This document shows positions 40,270 to 53,175 of a stretch of DNA of 64,000 nt, piece after piece. Position 1 is the stretch's first letter. Every line of letters starts with the position of its first letter. A program made the position numbers and the translations under genes. Location: assembly GCA_004794655.1 (NCBI GenBank), contig SMMW01000585.1, positions 7,563,501 to 7,627,500 on the forward strand, in the 5' to 3' direction. This stretch comes from Marisa cornuarietis. Taxonomy: Eukaryota > Mollusca > Gastropoda > Architaenioglossa > Ampullariidae. A model generated the notes under the pieces. It was given only the letters and a program-made list of their open reading frames with translations, did not search any database and was not told the DNA's origin.

Positions 40270-41492
40270 TCTTCCCCTGTGGACCAAACTAACGTTTCAC
40301 AAACATTGAAACGACGAAGTAAACTGAAGTTAAAGTTATCTTCTCTTGAAACCCGCGCATAAGAGAAGATCATAACTAATCCAGCCAACTAACTCGTTTC
40401 ATTATGAAAAAACTTTTAAAAATTAGATAAGAGTGGTTTTTTTCATGTACAATGTATATGTGAACAATTTTTTTCGACAGGAAGAAGAGCGATTTCAGAA
40501 TGGTAAAGACAGAATCAATCTATAACAAAATATCAACTCTTTTCTGTAGGAAGAAGTAAAAGGTGTGGACGAACTACGTATATAACAATAAATTTCATTG
40601 GTCCAAAATTGCTGTTTTGCCGATATCAGTGATGTTCATAGGAAACCGTTTTGGCGGTAAGCATGAAAATGTCAACACATTCTGTCTCGCTAAAATCTCG
40701 ACAACAATAGCAAAATCATCTGGGAAGCTGTTGATATCTTCAAAATAGGTGAACAAAACACTAACCTTTTGACTTTTTCATTATCTGCTTGATGTATAGT
40801 TGGTACTGTTCATTAGTCATATGTAGTACTACTGATAGTACACCAGTTGTACTATTTTATACCATAGTTTTGTACATACCATCATGTGTGTGTGCGAGAG
40901 AGAGAGGGAGAAGTGATGCTTGAGATGGTAGGGTTTGAATATTGTTTTGTTTCTCATGTTATTAATATTTTAAATAAGCAAAGGTAATCAAAGTTTCCCT
41001 GCCAAGGGTAGGGGTGGAGGCGCAAGCAGAGCATTAACTGACAACTGATCGTTGATCAGCTTCATTATGTTACTACTATTATTCTGGCTATCCCCAAACT
41101 TTTCCTTTCAAGGCAAAACATAATGTAGTCCACAAGCACTGTTAATACATTTCAAAGTGAAGAAATGTGACTTAGGCCTAGTCATAATAATGACAAATTG
41201 CAAACAAATTTTTACTCAACAGAAATTATAGCTTTAAAATAATATTATGATAACTGAATGACAACTGATATTATGCTTGGTGCAGATCATATTGCACTTG
41301 TGTAAGAAGACGGTGACTCTTTAAGTATTGGTTTATACGTTTACCTGTATTTTCTGTAGTCAGAGAAAACTACACATTTGTCACATACAAATACATTACT
41401 GATTTTATGCTGGATGAACAGGAAGCCAGATCAGCTTAAAAGGATTTGTGAAGCCAAGATCTTTTTACACTAATGTGACATAAACAGCCAAA
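40270..41492. promoter_or_regulatory. Divergent promoter region between LMF2 and NCAPH2
   Basis: LMF2 starts at 40269 on the - strand and NCAPH2 at 41493 on the + strand, leaving 1.2 kb that must hold both promoters unless NCAPH2 has a far upstream 5' exon. A strong donor (GGCG|GTAAGC, exon end 40656) could end a non-coding NCAPH2 first exon that splices to the acceptor TAAACAG at 41487. If so, the true intergenic distance is only a few hundred bp. No TATA box is obvious. Confidence 0.55.
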
Positions 41493-44400
41493 ATGGTTGG
41501 TAGTTCACAAACTATGGATTTAGAGGCCAGATTTGGCCACATCTTACAGCCAATCAGAGATCTGACTCGTAACTGGGATGTTGACATCGCTGGATACCTT
41601 GAGGAATACTTAGAAGATGTGAGCCATGTATTCATTTTATTATTATTTACATTGTTGTTTTATCTGTGGTGAAATAAAATGATAAAAAGGAAAATTACAT
41701 CTTTACAATAATAAAGCAGTGTAGGAAATATGAATTATTTGACTTATTGACCATAAGTAAAATTGTAATGGCACCATTCAAGGTCAAAGAGTGTTGTACA
41801 GTCCATGCATCCAGCATTTAAGAGTAAACAGCTTTTCTGTATAAAAGTAATTGGTTAATTATTTAAATGAAAAAAGTAATTTTGTAAGAACTATGTACCC
41901 AACAGATTTTATATTTGTAAGAACTATGTACCCAACAGATTTTATATTTGTAAGAACTATGTACCAAGCACATTAATGTTTGTAATTGTGTAATAATAAC
42001 TTAATGTCATGTTCATTCATTCATCTGCCTATTGAAATAATGCTGAATAAATGGATCTACTTTTTTGGCAGTTGGAGAAGATTGTCATCACATTTAATAA
42101 TGGCCAGACCACCATGAACTTTGCAGAAGCTGCTCTTCTTATCCAAGGATCAGCTTGTGTTTATAGTAAAAAGGTATCATTCAAGATCAGTTCATTCTTT
42201 TCTTTGTTGTCTGCTATCTTTCATTGTCAGTTATTTTCTATAGGCAATTTTACTCAAACAGCATTATGAAAAGTGAACATTTTTTATTTGCATTTAATGG
42301 AAAACTTGGGGTTTTTTTTACATTTTTTGTTGTTTTTGAAACAATGCATGTATTATAGCACAGGATTTAAACATGACGTGGCTTTAGTTTACAAAGCCAT
42401 GCTTCCACTGACAGCAGTCTTGCTTCAACAAGTGTATTGCTATTACTTAATTTATATAGCATTTTTGTCACCAGGTGGAATACCTGTACACTCTTGTTTA
42501 TCAAGTGCTGGATATGATTGCAAATAAAAAGTAAGTGTTGGTATTTAATAAATCAGTTGGTTTTGCCTTGGAGTCTCATGTGATTAATAATTAAATATTG
42601 AAAATGCCCAATATTATTTTTATAAACTTCCTAGTGTTGGTTACATAATAATTTTGTTCAGTGTGTCATTGTTGTGGTCTGTGCATTTAAATGGACCCTA
42701 GGAAAATAAATTTTTGTTGACAGTGACGTAAGTTTTTTAAATTGATGTTGTAAATAGAAAGCAGCAAAAACAATCATCAGTTGATGAAGATGGTAACGAT
42801 GCTGATGCAGACTTCAACAAAGAGAACAAGGAAGAGGTAGGAAATATGGTAACCGGTCGTTTCAACTAAGGTCGGTTCGAGTAGGGTCGTTTCGACTAAG
42901 GTCGGTTCGACTAGGGTCGTTTCGACTAAGGTTGATTCGACTATAGGGTCAGTTCGACTAAGTCGTTTCGTCTAACAGTCGAGTCGTCTATAGGATGCAT
43001 GAAATGCTATAGGACGCGGGCCGCTTCATGACAGCCTGCCTCATCGCAACTCTCACTTTAACTTTCGTTATAAGGTGCATCGGGGAGGGGGGTTGTCTTA
43101 TGTTGTACCTGCCTTACGTGTGGTTGCATCCCTGTATGGCGCTGTGCAGGTTTCCATTAATTTGTTCATTCTGCAGGGGCGTTTATTTGTATGTGTTATC
43201 TTGACGTTATTTTTGGAAGTCTTCGTCCTTTCTTCTTCTCTCTTACAATTTTCTTCCATCTTTAATAATAGCGTGTTTTTTTTACTGTTCCCACGTGTGC
43301 GCGTCAATTTTTAAACTTAGAGACGGTTGGATGCGTCGCCGGCATCGGGCGTTTGAGTGCTTGTTGAGTCTGTGTAACAATTAGCACTATTTACATGATA
43401 GATTTAAATCGTTTATTAACATTCAAATCACTTCATTTTTTTTCCATTTCATGTGGCCTATAGCATTTCATGCGTCCTATAGATGACTCGACCATTAGAT
43501 GAAACGACTTAGTCGAACCGACCTTAGTCAAACTGACCCTAGTCGAAACGACCGGGAACCAGGAAATACTAGTGTTTCTGAAGGTTGCATTTTTTGTCCT
43601 CGTGTATTTTCTTTGTAATCAATCATTTGTTCCATTGCTCTAAAGATTGGTACTCACGAGCATTGAGTTAACCATGGTCTTTTCTCTTTTATTATCTTTA
43701 TGCTGTTTTTTATTTGCCAAATCAACACTTAACAAAACTACATTATTTGTCTTAGTCCCATTTTCTGTTCACTTCCAGTTTCTTATTCTGGATGATACAA
43801 AGGAGATCAAGCAAGAAAAACTGCAGAACCATGATGACCCAGACAAGGTAAAAGCAAATTTAAAATTTAGTATGTTAAAATGATTGTGTGTATGTGTGTG
43901 CATGCTTACATACATGTGCATGCATTATGCATAAGTACATGCAAGATGATGTAAATATCAAATTTATGGAAAATAAATCTGGAAGGAAGCAATATCTTTT
44001 CTGGGGGGAAGGGGGAGTTTAAATCACAAGATATTAATAATAATGATAATAAAGGAGAATAGTTTGTTCATAATATCTGTCTTCCAGGAATCACAAGTAC
44101 TTCCTAGAACCCCAGCCAATCTTGTTGCACAAGAAGAAGGGGAAAAAGAACCAAATGAGCTCCTGAAGTAAACTTTACAGTGAATAAATGATTATTGTTA
44201 CACTGTTTGCTTGTGCAGGATTTTTTAAACCTTTTTTTTTTTTGAAAAAAGAACATTTTTTTAATCATAAAATAAACTTTTCTGAAACAATGTTCACCAG
44301 TCCTGGTGAAATGCAAATATTTTCTTAGCCGTAGATATTACATAGAAGATGTGAAAGTTTCATCATTGTGAAAATAATGCCTTTTTTCCTATCATGAGTA

Positions 44401-47400
44401 AGTTTTAATTGTGTTTGTATGTGCACTTATACTTAGAATGTTTGCTGTGTTTCAATAGGTGATATTGTAATTAACTTGCTGTATCAATGTTGCATTTTCT
44501 AATTGTGCTGGTTTAGTCACAAGGGAGAAGTACTAGGAAACCTGTCAGATTTCCAGCTGAATCGCAGCAAAATGCAGCCAGAGGGAGGTGTCTATCTTGA
44601 CTCCAACCTTCTTCCCTTTATTCACTCACGTCTCCGTCTTCTGGCATCATCGACGCCATTTCCAGTTCACAGTGAGTGAGGCTGTCATTAATGTTGGTGA
44701 AAAAATCCTGGTCTTTTTTAAGCTTATTTTATTTTTAACTGCCTGTTTTTATTGTATTTCACCATCTTCTAGCATAAACTTACATGCTTTGGCGCAATGT
44801 TAAGTGTAGATGATTGTGGGCAAAAAAGAAAATCTATTGAGTATAACAATTTTCCGACCTTTTGCCCAGTATTAGTGAAATTAAACATGACCTGTGCAGA
44901 CAAAGGACAACTTGAAACAACAGAGGAAGGAGTCAAAGATGTAGATGTACCTGAGGACAAAAGAACAGATCACCAGTGTGTAGATGTATCTGGTATGTAT
45001 TAATGTTGGTCTGTAGTCCTAGCCACTGGTTTATTGGCATAGAAAGAATCTTTTTGTGCCCTCTCAACCAAAACATGAAATGATTGATTAAAAAGAGATA
45101 AGATAGGTGGCTGATCATTTAGTAGCAGTCTTATTTAATGTAGTACTCTTGTTGACATGGTGCTGATTTAACTCATTCTTGACCATAGGCTAAGCGGCGG
45201 TTTGACCCCCTGGATGGATGTATTTACCCCTTTTTAAAAAACATCATAAAAAATTAACTAAAAGAGGTAGAACAACAATTCGAATTGATAATGATAGATC
45301 AAAATGTAAAGAAAATGAACAGCCTTTTCTTGTGTTTGCTTGCAAACACACTTTTATAGTATTCCCAACAGAAAATGCCATGATAATGAGCCCACACACA
45401 ACACGCGCAGTGACACATTAGCCGCTTTCACAAGCGTAAATGAATAAATACAAAAGGGAGGAAACTACTGAAACCATTAGGAAATAGTCCACCATGATTC
45501 TTTCCCTTGAAATTCAGCCAATAAAAAGTTTTCGTTTGTAAGAAAGAAAAGAATGTAAACATTGGTCAAGCGCCATTTTGAATCATTGAAGTATGTTGCC
45601 AGTCGCTCAATTTGACATGGATTTGTACTTCAGCAACCGCAAAGGAGAAGAAAATAGTAATTGATATTTAAATTCTAATGTATATTCTAATAAAACATAT
45701 GTTTGTTTGGTACTTTATGTCTGTATATATTGTGTAAATCGAAATTTCACTCCCGGGCATTTGCTAACCATTTTCCAAACAGAAAGATAGGTAGCGTGGG
45801 AAAATGCAAAGAATTCCTGTTAAAACGTACTTCCTACATTTTTTAAGAAACACAATTGTGTTCAGAAATGAATAAGCTATCTTATTTATTAAGTTTTTCT
45901 TCCAAAAAAACCAATGTTTAAGAGTAACAAAATTTAAAAAGTGCATCACACCATAGGGTGCAATCCACGGACAGATGAATGACACGTGATCACACCTATG
46001 AGAGCGAAGCGTGCAAAACGAGTTAAATATTTCTTCTTGTTACTAAACAAGATTCTTAAGAACTTTTTATTTGTAATGTAAATTGATGACCAGTACTGCA
46101 GAACTTGGATAAGATGAATATGTTCATGAAACTAGTATAGGGAAATACATTTTTTTCTCTCTCTCTCTTCCACTTATTCCCTCTGTATATAAACGCATGA
46201 ATATATTTCAGTTACGGCTACTATGATGTGGGGAAGGGGAAGAGTCTTGGTGTTTTATGCTGAGCCAGAAACAAAGGTTATATCACAGCAAAGGTGCTTG
46301 CCCTTAAAACAAAAAGGGTGCAACTTTCAGTGAATACTGAGAATACACAAAACAAATGAGGATAAAGAGGCTACCCTACAAACTTTTTCTTTCCAAGAAA
46401 GATGGATAGCACATGCAGGTCCCAATTGACATCGTCAACATAAAGAGAGTATACAAACTGAGGGTAACTCTGGGGTAAATCCATTCTTCTACAAAGTATG
46501 GCGAGAGGAAAGTTTAGCAAGATAATGAGCTGAGATTGTGTTTTCAAACTAAACTGCCCATCTGACAATAATTGTCAAATCATTCATTTTAACTTTGAAA
46601 AAAAACCACTTGTTGTGTGGAGGTGAAAGAAATATTTGTTCACCACCAACTGAAAATTGTGTGCAGAATGGAAAAAAAATTAGCAATAGAAAGAGGCCTT
46701 TAGGAATAGAAGAAAATCTGAAATAACAAAGCATAATTAGTCTTTTTTAAACATCTGCAATATGTCCCATCAAATTTCTGCTACAAATGAAAAAATGAAT
46801 TGATTGCACAAAATACACTTTCTTTGAAGAGAAAACTAGAAGAAAACCATGCAGAGTAATGTTACATTGTGGGAGATAAAAGTGAATGTGACAATGAATT
46901 GATGTTAGCAGATTTCTCAAAATATGACAATACAAATGCAACGCTAGCACAGTTGTCTTCTACACCATGACTGGACATGTCTATGTATAATAGATAAAAA
47001 TACACCTGCCATCCACATGAAAAACTTGGGAGTGGTGTCATCAAGTTCATTTTGAACATGCAGAGGTGGAAAAGAAAGAAAAAAATATTTGGTGCATAAA
47101 TTCTAATGCCTAAATGTAAATACGTGTATTCAAGGTGTACTGTCTTTCTTCAGCCTAAGAGAGGGATTCTGTGAGATTGTCCTGAGCTTCCTTTTCAAAA
47201 ACCAGATTTGCACATCTAACATTGTGCTAAAAGGACAAATAAACCCTATCAGCTTATTGATATTAAAGAAATTTGGATATATTTGCTACTGCAAAGAAAC
47301 TTTTTTTTTCTTGTTTGGGTTTCACTATGTATCACTCCTGGTTTTTTTTTTTTTTTTGGTTGTTTTATTTATTTTTCGCCCTCAGTCCTAAGTCCATGCT

Positions 47401-50400
47401 TTTAAGTTAAGTCAAAAGAATACAATAAACATTGAATAAATCTGTGGTTTGCTGTAAGTTCATGTTGATTTTCTCTCCTGCTTGTACAGTGCAGGATGGA
47501 GGAGATGATGTATTTGAGCAGTATGATAAAGTACCCGAAGATGACGGTGAAGAACAGGTATATGATAACAAAATAACATTAAATACAATGTCAAATTACG
47601 TTCAGTCTGCAGCACATAAAGTTAAACATAAGATAGCACCTTGGCTGCTTTCCCAAATAAAATTGAATTGTACTTACTTTTGAGGGAAGTATTGAGATAA
47701 TAGATTTCAGACTACAAAATGCAATCAATAAAAGTTGTTTATTTTATTGCAGCTGGAGACTGACCCTCAGCAACCTCTACGCAAAAAAGTTCAGTTTGCT
47801 GTGCCAAAGCCTGTAAGATGTTCATTATTAGTGCCTTTGTTCCCCTGCCTGTTTAAGAAACTCTGACATTTTTGTGTATTTTATACATAGAGAAGCAAGC
47901 TAGATATTTTTTTATTCAGTGTATTTATTCTTTTCTGAACAGCAGTAAAAAGTGTTGAGATGTCTTTCCCAGTGCACAGATATTAGTCTGCAGATCATTA
48001 CTAAGACAAAGTTTTCATTATCTACAGCATGTGGACCACTGGGTCATGCTAGATCCATACAGTGCTGGAACTCTGTGTGAAAAAGAGCAGAAAGTGGGGC
48101 GTACCTTTAAACTACCTCCTTGCATAGAGCAGTCTGGAACCAAGAAACGGAAGCGGAAAGAGCCAGAAAAAAGGCTGCAGCCCATCTTAGACTTTGTGCA
48201 GGCACGAGGTTAGTGTTTATGACAACCAGAGATTGAAAACATCCTGTTAACATCCTTCCCCCTAAGTTATCTCCTTTGGATAATGGTCCCTCTGTCAATT
48301 AACCTGTGCTATTGATAGCTCTCAGCCTCAGATGTGAACATAAGCATTTGATCAAACTTCATCTTTTGACAGAAAAAGGGGATTTACGTGGTGCATATGC
48401 TATGGTTTCACTGTGCAGTTGCTCCCATTTTGCGCAACAAGTATAGCTTGCCATTGTCTCTTCATCCAAACTTCTTCCTTATAATCTTATGAAAATACAA
48501 TAAGTTAGTGTCTCTTTTGCATTTACAGTTAGTCATTCTATATTTCTTAATGTATGTTTAATAATTACAATATGATTGTCGATATGTCATTAAAATATGC
48601 TTTGGGAGAAGACTTCAGAAGACATATAGTCAGAGGCTTTTTCCATTAAATCAGCTGAAAGATTTTGCTTCTTATCCTTCCATCATTAGTTACATGTTTT
48701 GCCATTTTAGTATCAGAGCTGCAACATTTTTCGATAAGAAATGCTTGTAGACTTCCCAGGATAAACATCAGTTTAAATTTCAAAGCACTGAGCTCAAGGA
48801 CCATGCTGTCATTGGTTTGTCACAAAGATGCATTGTGATTTATTTATGTTACAAATCATGCAATTATCAACCTAAATATCTGTTTTGAACATCATGAAAT
48901 ACCCCGTCCAATGAGAGATCTTTAACCTTGCACTAAAGATGGATTGCATGTGAACCTACCTTTTTTATGGAAAAAAATACTTTTACAAAATAATCCAGGC
49001 AAGAACTGCAATGTTTAAAGAGTTGTTTCTTGTGAACAAAATTTATATAAACCAATCACTTGAAAACAGTCTTTTAAATGGGTTAGTTTTTTTATTTAAA
49101 GATTTAAGATTTTAAGACCTGTCTTGATAGTTAAGTCTGCTGATTTCACATTCCTATGGTTTCTTTTACACTCCAAGTTATTTTTTCATTTTTCCTTATT
49201 CTACTCTGTGCATTCAGCTGTTTTTGTTATAGAGAAAAAGGTCAACTTTGGTGGGGTACGGGGTTCTTAACAGTAAATAAGAGTCAACCAGTGTAGTTTG
49301 ATCTATCGTAGTAAACCGAACATGCCCCCTGTACTTTCTTTGTGATTTGTCAGTTTGGCATAATACAGCCTCATTTAATTAAACTGTGCCATAATTTATG
49401 TTGTGTTGAAAAAAAAATAGTGCAATTCAATCTGCTTATGGTAACTGTTTCTGGAAAGTCTTTTCTCACAGACCAAAGTTTCCTAAGAATCCAGCAAAAG
49501 TCCCAACTTTTCCTGAATTTGATGACATGTTCTGGAAAGAATTTAAAAGAAGACAAGAAAGTCAGAAACAGAAAAGAAAGCAAAAGGTAATGAGCTGTGT
49601 TTGGTATTCCATGCATGTGATCATGATTGTATCGTTTTGTGTTCCTTTTAAGGCTATACATAAACACTAGAGGATGGTAACATTTTTCCTATTGCTTTGG
49701 AAGAATCTAGTTCTCCAATTCTGTTGCATGTGTGTGTGTGCATGCTTGAATTTATTTTCATATATGTTTGTCTATATTTGTGCTAATGCATATGACCAGT
49801 CTGTTTTTTCACTTTTTTCTCCAGATCCAGTTGGACATTAATGAACAAATAGATGAGCAACAGCTAGAAGAGAAAGACGCTGAAGACAATTGGCCAGCTG
49901 AAACTGATGATCCAAGTATTTTGCATTTGAAATATCTTTTGAATAGCGTTTTCTGGGTTGTTTTTTTTTTAACACAAATCTTTTTCAGAGGTTTTTCTGT
50001 GTTCAGTAGAGCCTGTTTAGTGTGATATAAAGTTTTAAAAGCATCTGTCAGATTATGAATCTTGTCATTACATCTTCAAATATGCACTCATAAGCTGCCA
50101 TCTGACATTTTGGCTTTAGGAATGTGCTGAGAAGGGAGTGTGTGTAAACTTGTTGTTTGTGTCAAATAAAGTTTTGAATATTAATTCATCTACTCACAAC
50201 CTTCCCCCGCTCCCCCACAAAAAAACCAACTATTACTGTATTTCACATATACAAATGAAATTATTATGCCATGTGCTGCAGATAGCAGGGATGATGTGGA
50301 TGGAGGTGACAACTTTGAACCATCACATTTTCAGATGGAGAACAATCTGTTTGGGCCAGTGGTGGCCTTTGGGGGAGAATTTATCAACTCTCTTGGTAAG

Positions 50401-53079
50401 AGTGCTATCAGCGGTGCAATAACTGCAAGTCACCTGTGATATTCTGTTTAAGAATAATTCAGGCTTTCAGTTTGCATAAAAGTGTCGAGATGTGCTTAGC
50501 TGATTTTACCTGTTTGAAAAAAGTGGGAAGTGGAGGGGGGCTAAAGAAGTTTGTTTAACTCACCATGCTTAGACATCCATCACTGTGTTTACCCACAGGG
50601 TCTTCTGGATCTATCGGAAACAGTTACGAAGAGCTTGTCAGGCAGCATGTGGTATGTAGCATCAGAGTCTGAAATGTGTTCTTGTACAAGAAATAACTGA
50701 ATAGAAAAAGGAACCAGATAACATAAACATGATACTTTTCTCCTTAATTAAATCTTTCGAGACATGTCTGCTTACCATTGCAGACAAGCCGGCTCTTAGA
50801 GAGTTTTACATGTCTGCCGACAATGGCAGACTAACTTTGTTAAATTTTTACACGCATAAAATGCGTTGTTTTGGATAAAAAAATTAATGAATTCGAAAGT
50901 TTTTTTTTTCTATCGAGTGATCTTTTTATGTCGTAGTTTTTACGTTTGACAGTAATTTTCTGCGTTTTCCCATGGTACCTGTCTTTCTGTTTAAAAAATG
51001 GCTAGCAAATTGCCGGTATTGAAATTTTGACCGGCAGCTTTAAAAATTTATATTTATTAACCTACAGTAAAGACAACCATCAGTAATACACCGTTTTAAA
51101 GAGCGTTTTTAAAGCATTCACTTGGTGTAAATTTTAAGATACATAGATTTAGTCTTCGAGTATTAAAATCAAATGAAAGATTACAACTGTACGCGTTTTA
51201 GAAATCTTGAAAGTCACCGATCGGAAATTTAAAAAAAAAATTATTTACACGATATATACCGACATAAAGTACCAAAAAAACATATTTTTTATTAGAATAA
51301 AAATTAAGATGTCAATATTACTTACTATTTTCTTCTCCTTTGTGGTTGTTGAAGTAAAAATCCATGGAAAAGTGAGACACAACATGCTTCGATTCTCGAA
51401 CTTTCCTTTGTTTACTACATAATCTTGACTTCCTGTCAGTTCAAGGGAGAGAATCATGGTAGACGATTTCCCAACGGTTTGAGTAGTTTCCTCCCTTATT
51501 TTTTATTTATTTTTTTTTTTTAAGTCTTGTGAAACATTTCTAAAACTTTTTCTACTTGGTCATTATCATGGCATCTTCTGTTGGAAATACTATAAAAGTG
51601 TGTTTTTAAGCGAACACAAGGTAAAGCTGTTTCTTTTCTACACATTTTGATCTATTATTATCAATTTAAATTGTTCTTCTATCTCATTTAGTTATTTTTT
51701 ATGATTTTTTTAAAAAGGGGTAAATTCTTCTGTCATAGGGGGATGAACCCGCCTCTCAGCTTCGATCAAGAATGCATTAAGAACAAAATATGTAATAATA
51801 GTTGCTACAAACTTGCATCTCAGTTTTTTTTTCTTTGTAGTCATCAAGAAAACTTTAGGAAAAAAAACAGCAGCAAATGGTTACCCCTTGATTACTGAAT
51901 GTCTTAAGAAAAGCAAACTGTCATTGTGACTATATATATATATATTCAATCACTATATGTACTAATTATCTTCACTGGTTTCAGGAAAACTATTTGGCAA
52001 GCGCTGCTAAATATGTCCAGATTTCAGAACTTTCTAAGCGAGTTGCGGAATGGGAAGAAAAAATCATTCCACGATTGCAAGAAGAGGTATAAAGTTTAAA
52101 TTTGAAAGAGTGGGTGTACACATCGTGCTAGACTCGTACATAGATGAAGAGTGTTTTTTTGTTTAACTTCTTTTTTGTTTGGGTTATTTTAAGATTATTT
52201 TCTAAAATTGATGTTAGATTTTAACAATCCTGTGACTGATAGAAGTTTCTAATGCATACAATAGTAAGCAAGAGTAAGACATAAAATATTACTGCAATGT
52301 TGAGTAATGAGTTTGAAACAGAACATAAATAAAGTTTTCATGTGTTCAGGTGTGTGCATTCATGTGTGAGAAATGTTACAGGAGCAGAGAGAGCAGTTTG
52401 ACATTCACAAGTATGGAACTAAAGTAATAGAACACCTGCAGAGAAACCAGAAAATTCCCTTTCGCCAGGTTGTAGCTGGCAAACCTATCTTCCAGATCTG
52501 CCGCTTATTCCTGGCTACTTTGCAGCTGGTGAGTCCTTTTGTCTAAGCTCACTATCTTTGCATGTATGGCCCCACTTTTGTTATCTTGGTATGATTTACC
52601 TGACACAAATGTTAGGCAAGTGGTGAACATGGTGTTTCTTCTGTAGATTACTGTATCAAATGTTTCCCATCTTTAAATAAAAGTACATAGAAATGGTAGC
52701 AGCTATTGTTTGTTCAACATCTCTCTACAGTCACCGTCTTTTTGTGTAAGTCTTCATGTATGGTTGCGGTTTATTGAAGCCTTATTTGTCTAAGCTAATG
52801 ATGTTCTACCACCAATCAGTTTCTTCAGTCTTCTAGTGCTGACCTCCTCCCACCGTGTGTGAGAGAGAGAGAATGTGTGAATGTATTTTAAAATGTGTCC
52901 TAAGAGTCAGGAACATTTTTTTATTTGTGGTACAGGCAAACACCTACAATGTTGAGCTATCATGCCCAGGATACCTTGAAGAGGCCATGGACAGGCTCGA
53001 GATCAGGTTACTTTCTCACAAACGGCATTATGAAGAACTGGCTGAATACCAAGCTCCATCACTTGCAGCCAAAAAATGA
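41493..53079 (+). CDS. NCAPH2: Condensin-2 complex subunit H2 (NCAPH2), complete or nearly so, 18 exons
   Basis: Exons: 41493-41618, 42072-42173, 42475-42530, 42758-42836, 43779-43847, 44088-44167, 44517-44671, 44810-44992, 47490-47557, 47753-47812, 48028-48208, about 49459-49586, 49825-49915, 50282-50395, 50599-50651, 51985-52086, 52382-52528 and 52936-53079. This gives about 645 aa (human about 605). The start reads [14 protein letters not shown]; Met-8 aligns best with the human start, so it could be the one used. Hallmarks are [40 protein letters not shown] and [15 protein letters not shown] at the N terminus (the SMC2-binding kleisin half), then [10 protein letters not shown]. The C terminus has [11 protein letters not shown] and [19 protein letters not shown] (the SMC4-binding half). 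NCAPH2 is the kleisin of condensin II, nuclear, for mitotic chromosome compaction (known). The exon near 49459 has an uncertain acceptor (49458 fits phase), and the 44810 acceptor (TGTAG) is chosen by phase. Confidence 0.95.
41881..41965. repeat. 33-bp minisatellite, about 2.6 copies
   Basis: The unit starting TTTGTAAGAACTATGTACCC recurs exactly at 41881 and 41914, then partly at 41947. It is in NCAPH2 intron 1. The near-perfect copies indicate recent duplication. Confidence 0.95.
42847..43560. mobile_element. 714-bp foldback element with GGTCGTTTCGACTAA arrays
   Basis: The left arm (42847-43020) has about eight alternating units of GGTCGTTTCGACTAA and GGTCGGTTCGACTAG, then TATAGGATGCATGAAATGCT. 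The right arm (43455-43560) is the inverted counterpart with about four units and CATTTCATGCGTCCTATAG. A perfect 8-bp target duplication AGGAAATA flanks it (42839-42846 and 43561-43568). The centre is unique, with no long protein. An 8-bp duplication fits hAT and some other DNA transposons; superfamily unresolved. It lies in NCAPH2 intron 4. Confidence 0.8.
45172..46022 (+). mobile_element. piggyBac-like element, 851 bp, TTAA-flanked
   Basis: It is bounded by TTAA at 45168-45171 and 46023-46026. The ends CTCATTCTTGACC and (inverted) CTCGTTTTGCACG are similar. An inner GGCGGTTTGACCCCC block lies near the left end. A short open start ([15 protein letters not shown]) near 45617 may be the remnant first exon of a transposase. 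A longer relative lies inverted at 50752-51776. It is in NCAPH2 intron 8. Confidence 0.75.
50752..51776 (-). mobile_element. piggyBac-like element, about 1025 bp, TTAA-flanked
   Basis: Bounded by TTAA at 50748-50751 and 51777-51780. Read on the - strand it is collinear with the 45172-46022 element through GGGGTAAAT, CTATAAAAGTGTGTTT, GGAGGAAACTACT, TGGATTTTTACTTCAACAAC and CGGCAATTTGCTAGCCATTT. It has extra internal sequence near 50.97-51.24 kb. Its 5' end carries a TCTGC(C/T)...GCAGA hairpin-like stretch at 50766-50834. It is in NCAPH2 intron 15. Confidence 0.75.
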
Positions 53080-53169
53080 AGATGGGTTTGCTGCAGATAA
53101 TGCTTGCATGTATGCTCCTAATATATTATCGATCTGTATGGCATTTTTTCATAAATTTGTTTTATGTGT

Positions 53170-53175
53170 AATAAA
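53170..53175 (+). promoter_or_regulatory. Polyadenylation signal AATAAA for NCAPH2
   Basis: The canonical hexamer lies 91 nt past the NCAPH2 stop codon, giving a compact 3' UTR. Confidence 0.65.

Noticed and set aside
42847..43020. Regular short repeats as a CRISPR array
   Set aside because: The units are contiguous with no spacers, inverted copies lie at the other end, and the genome is animal; it is a transposon arm.
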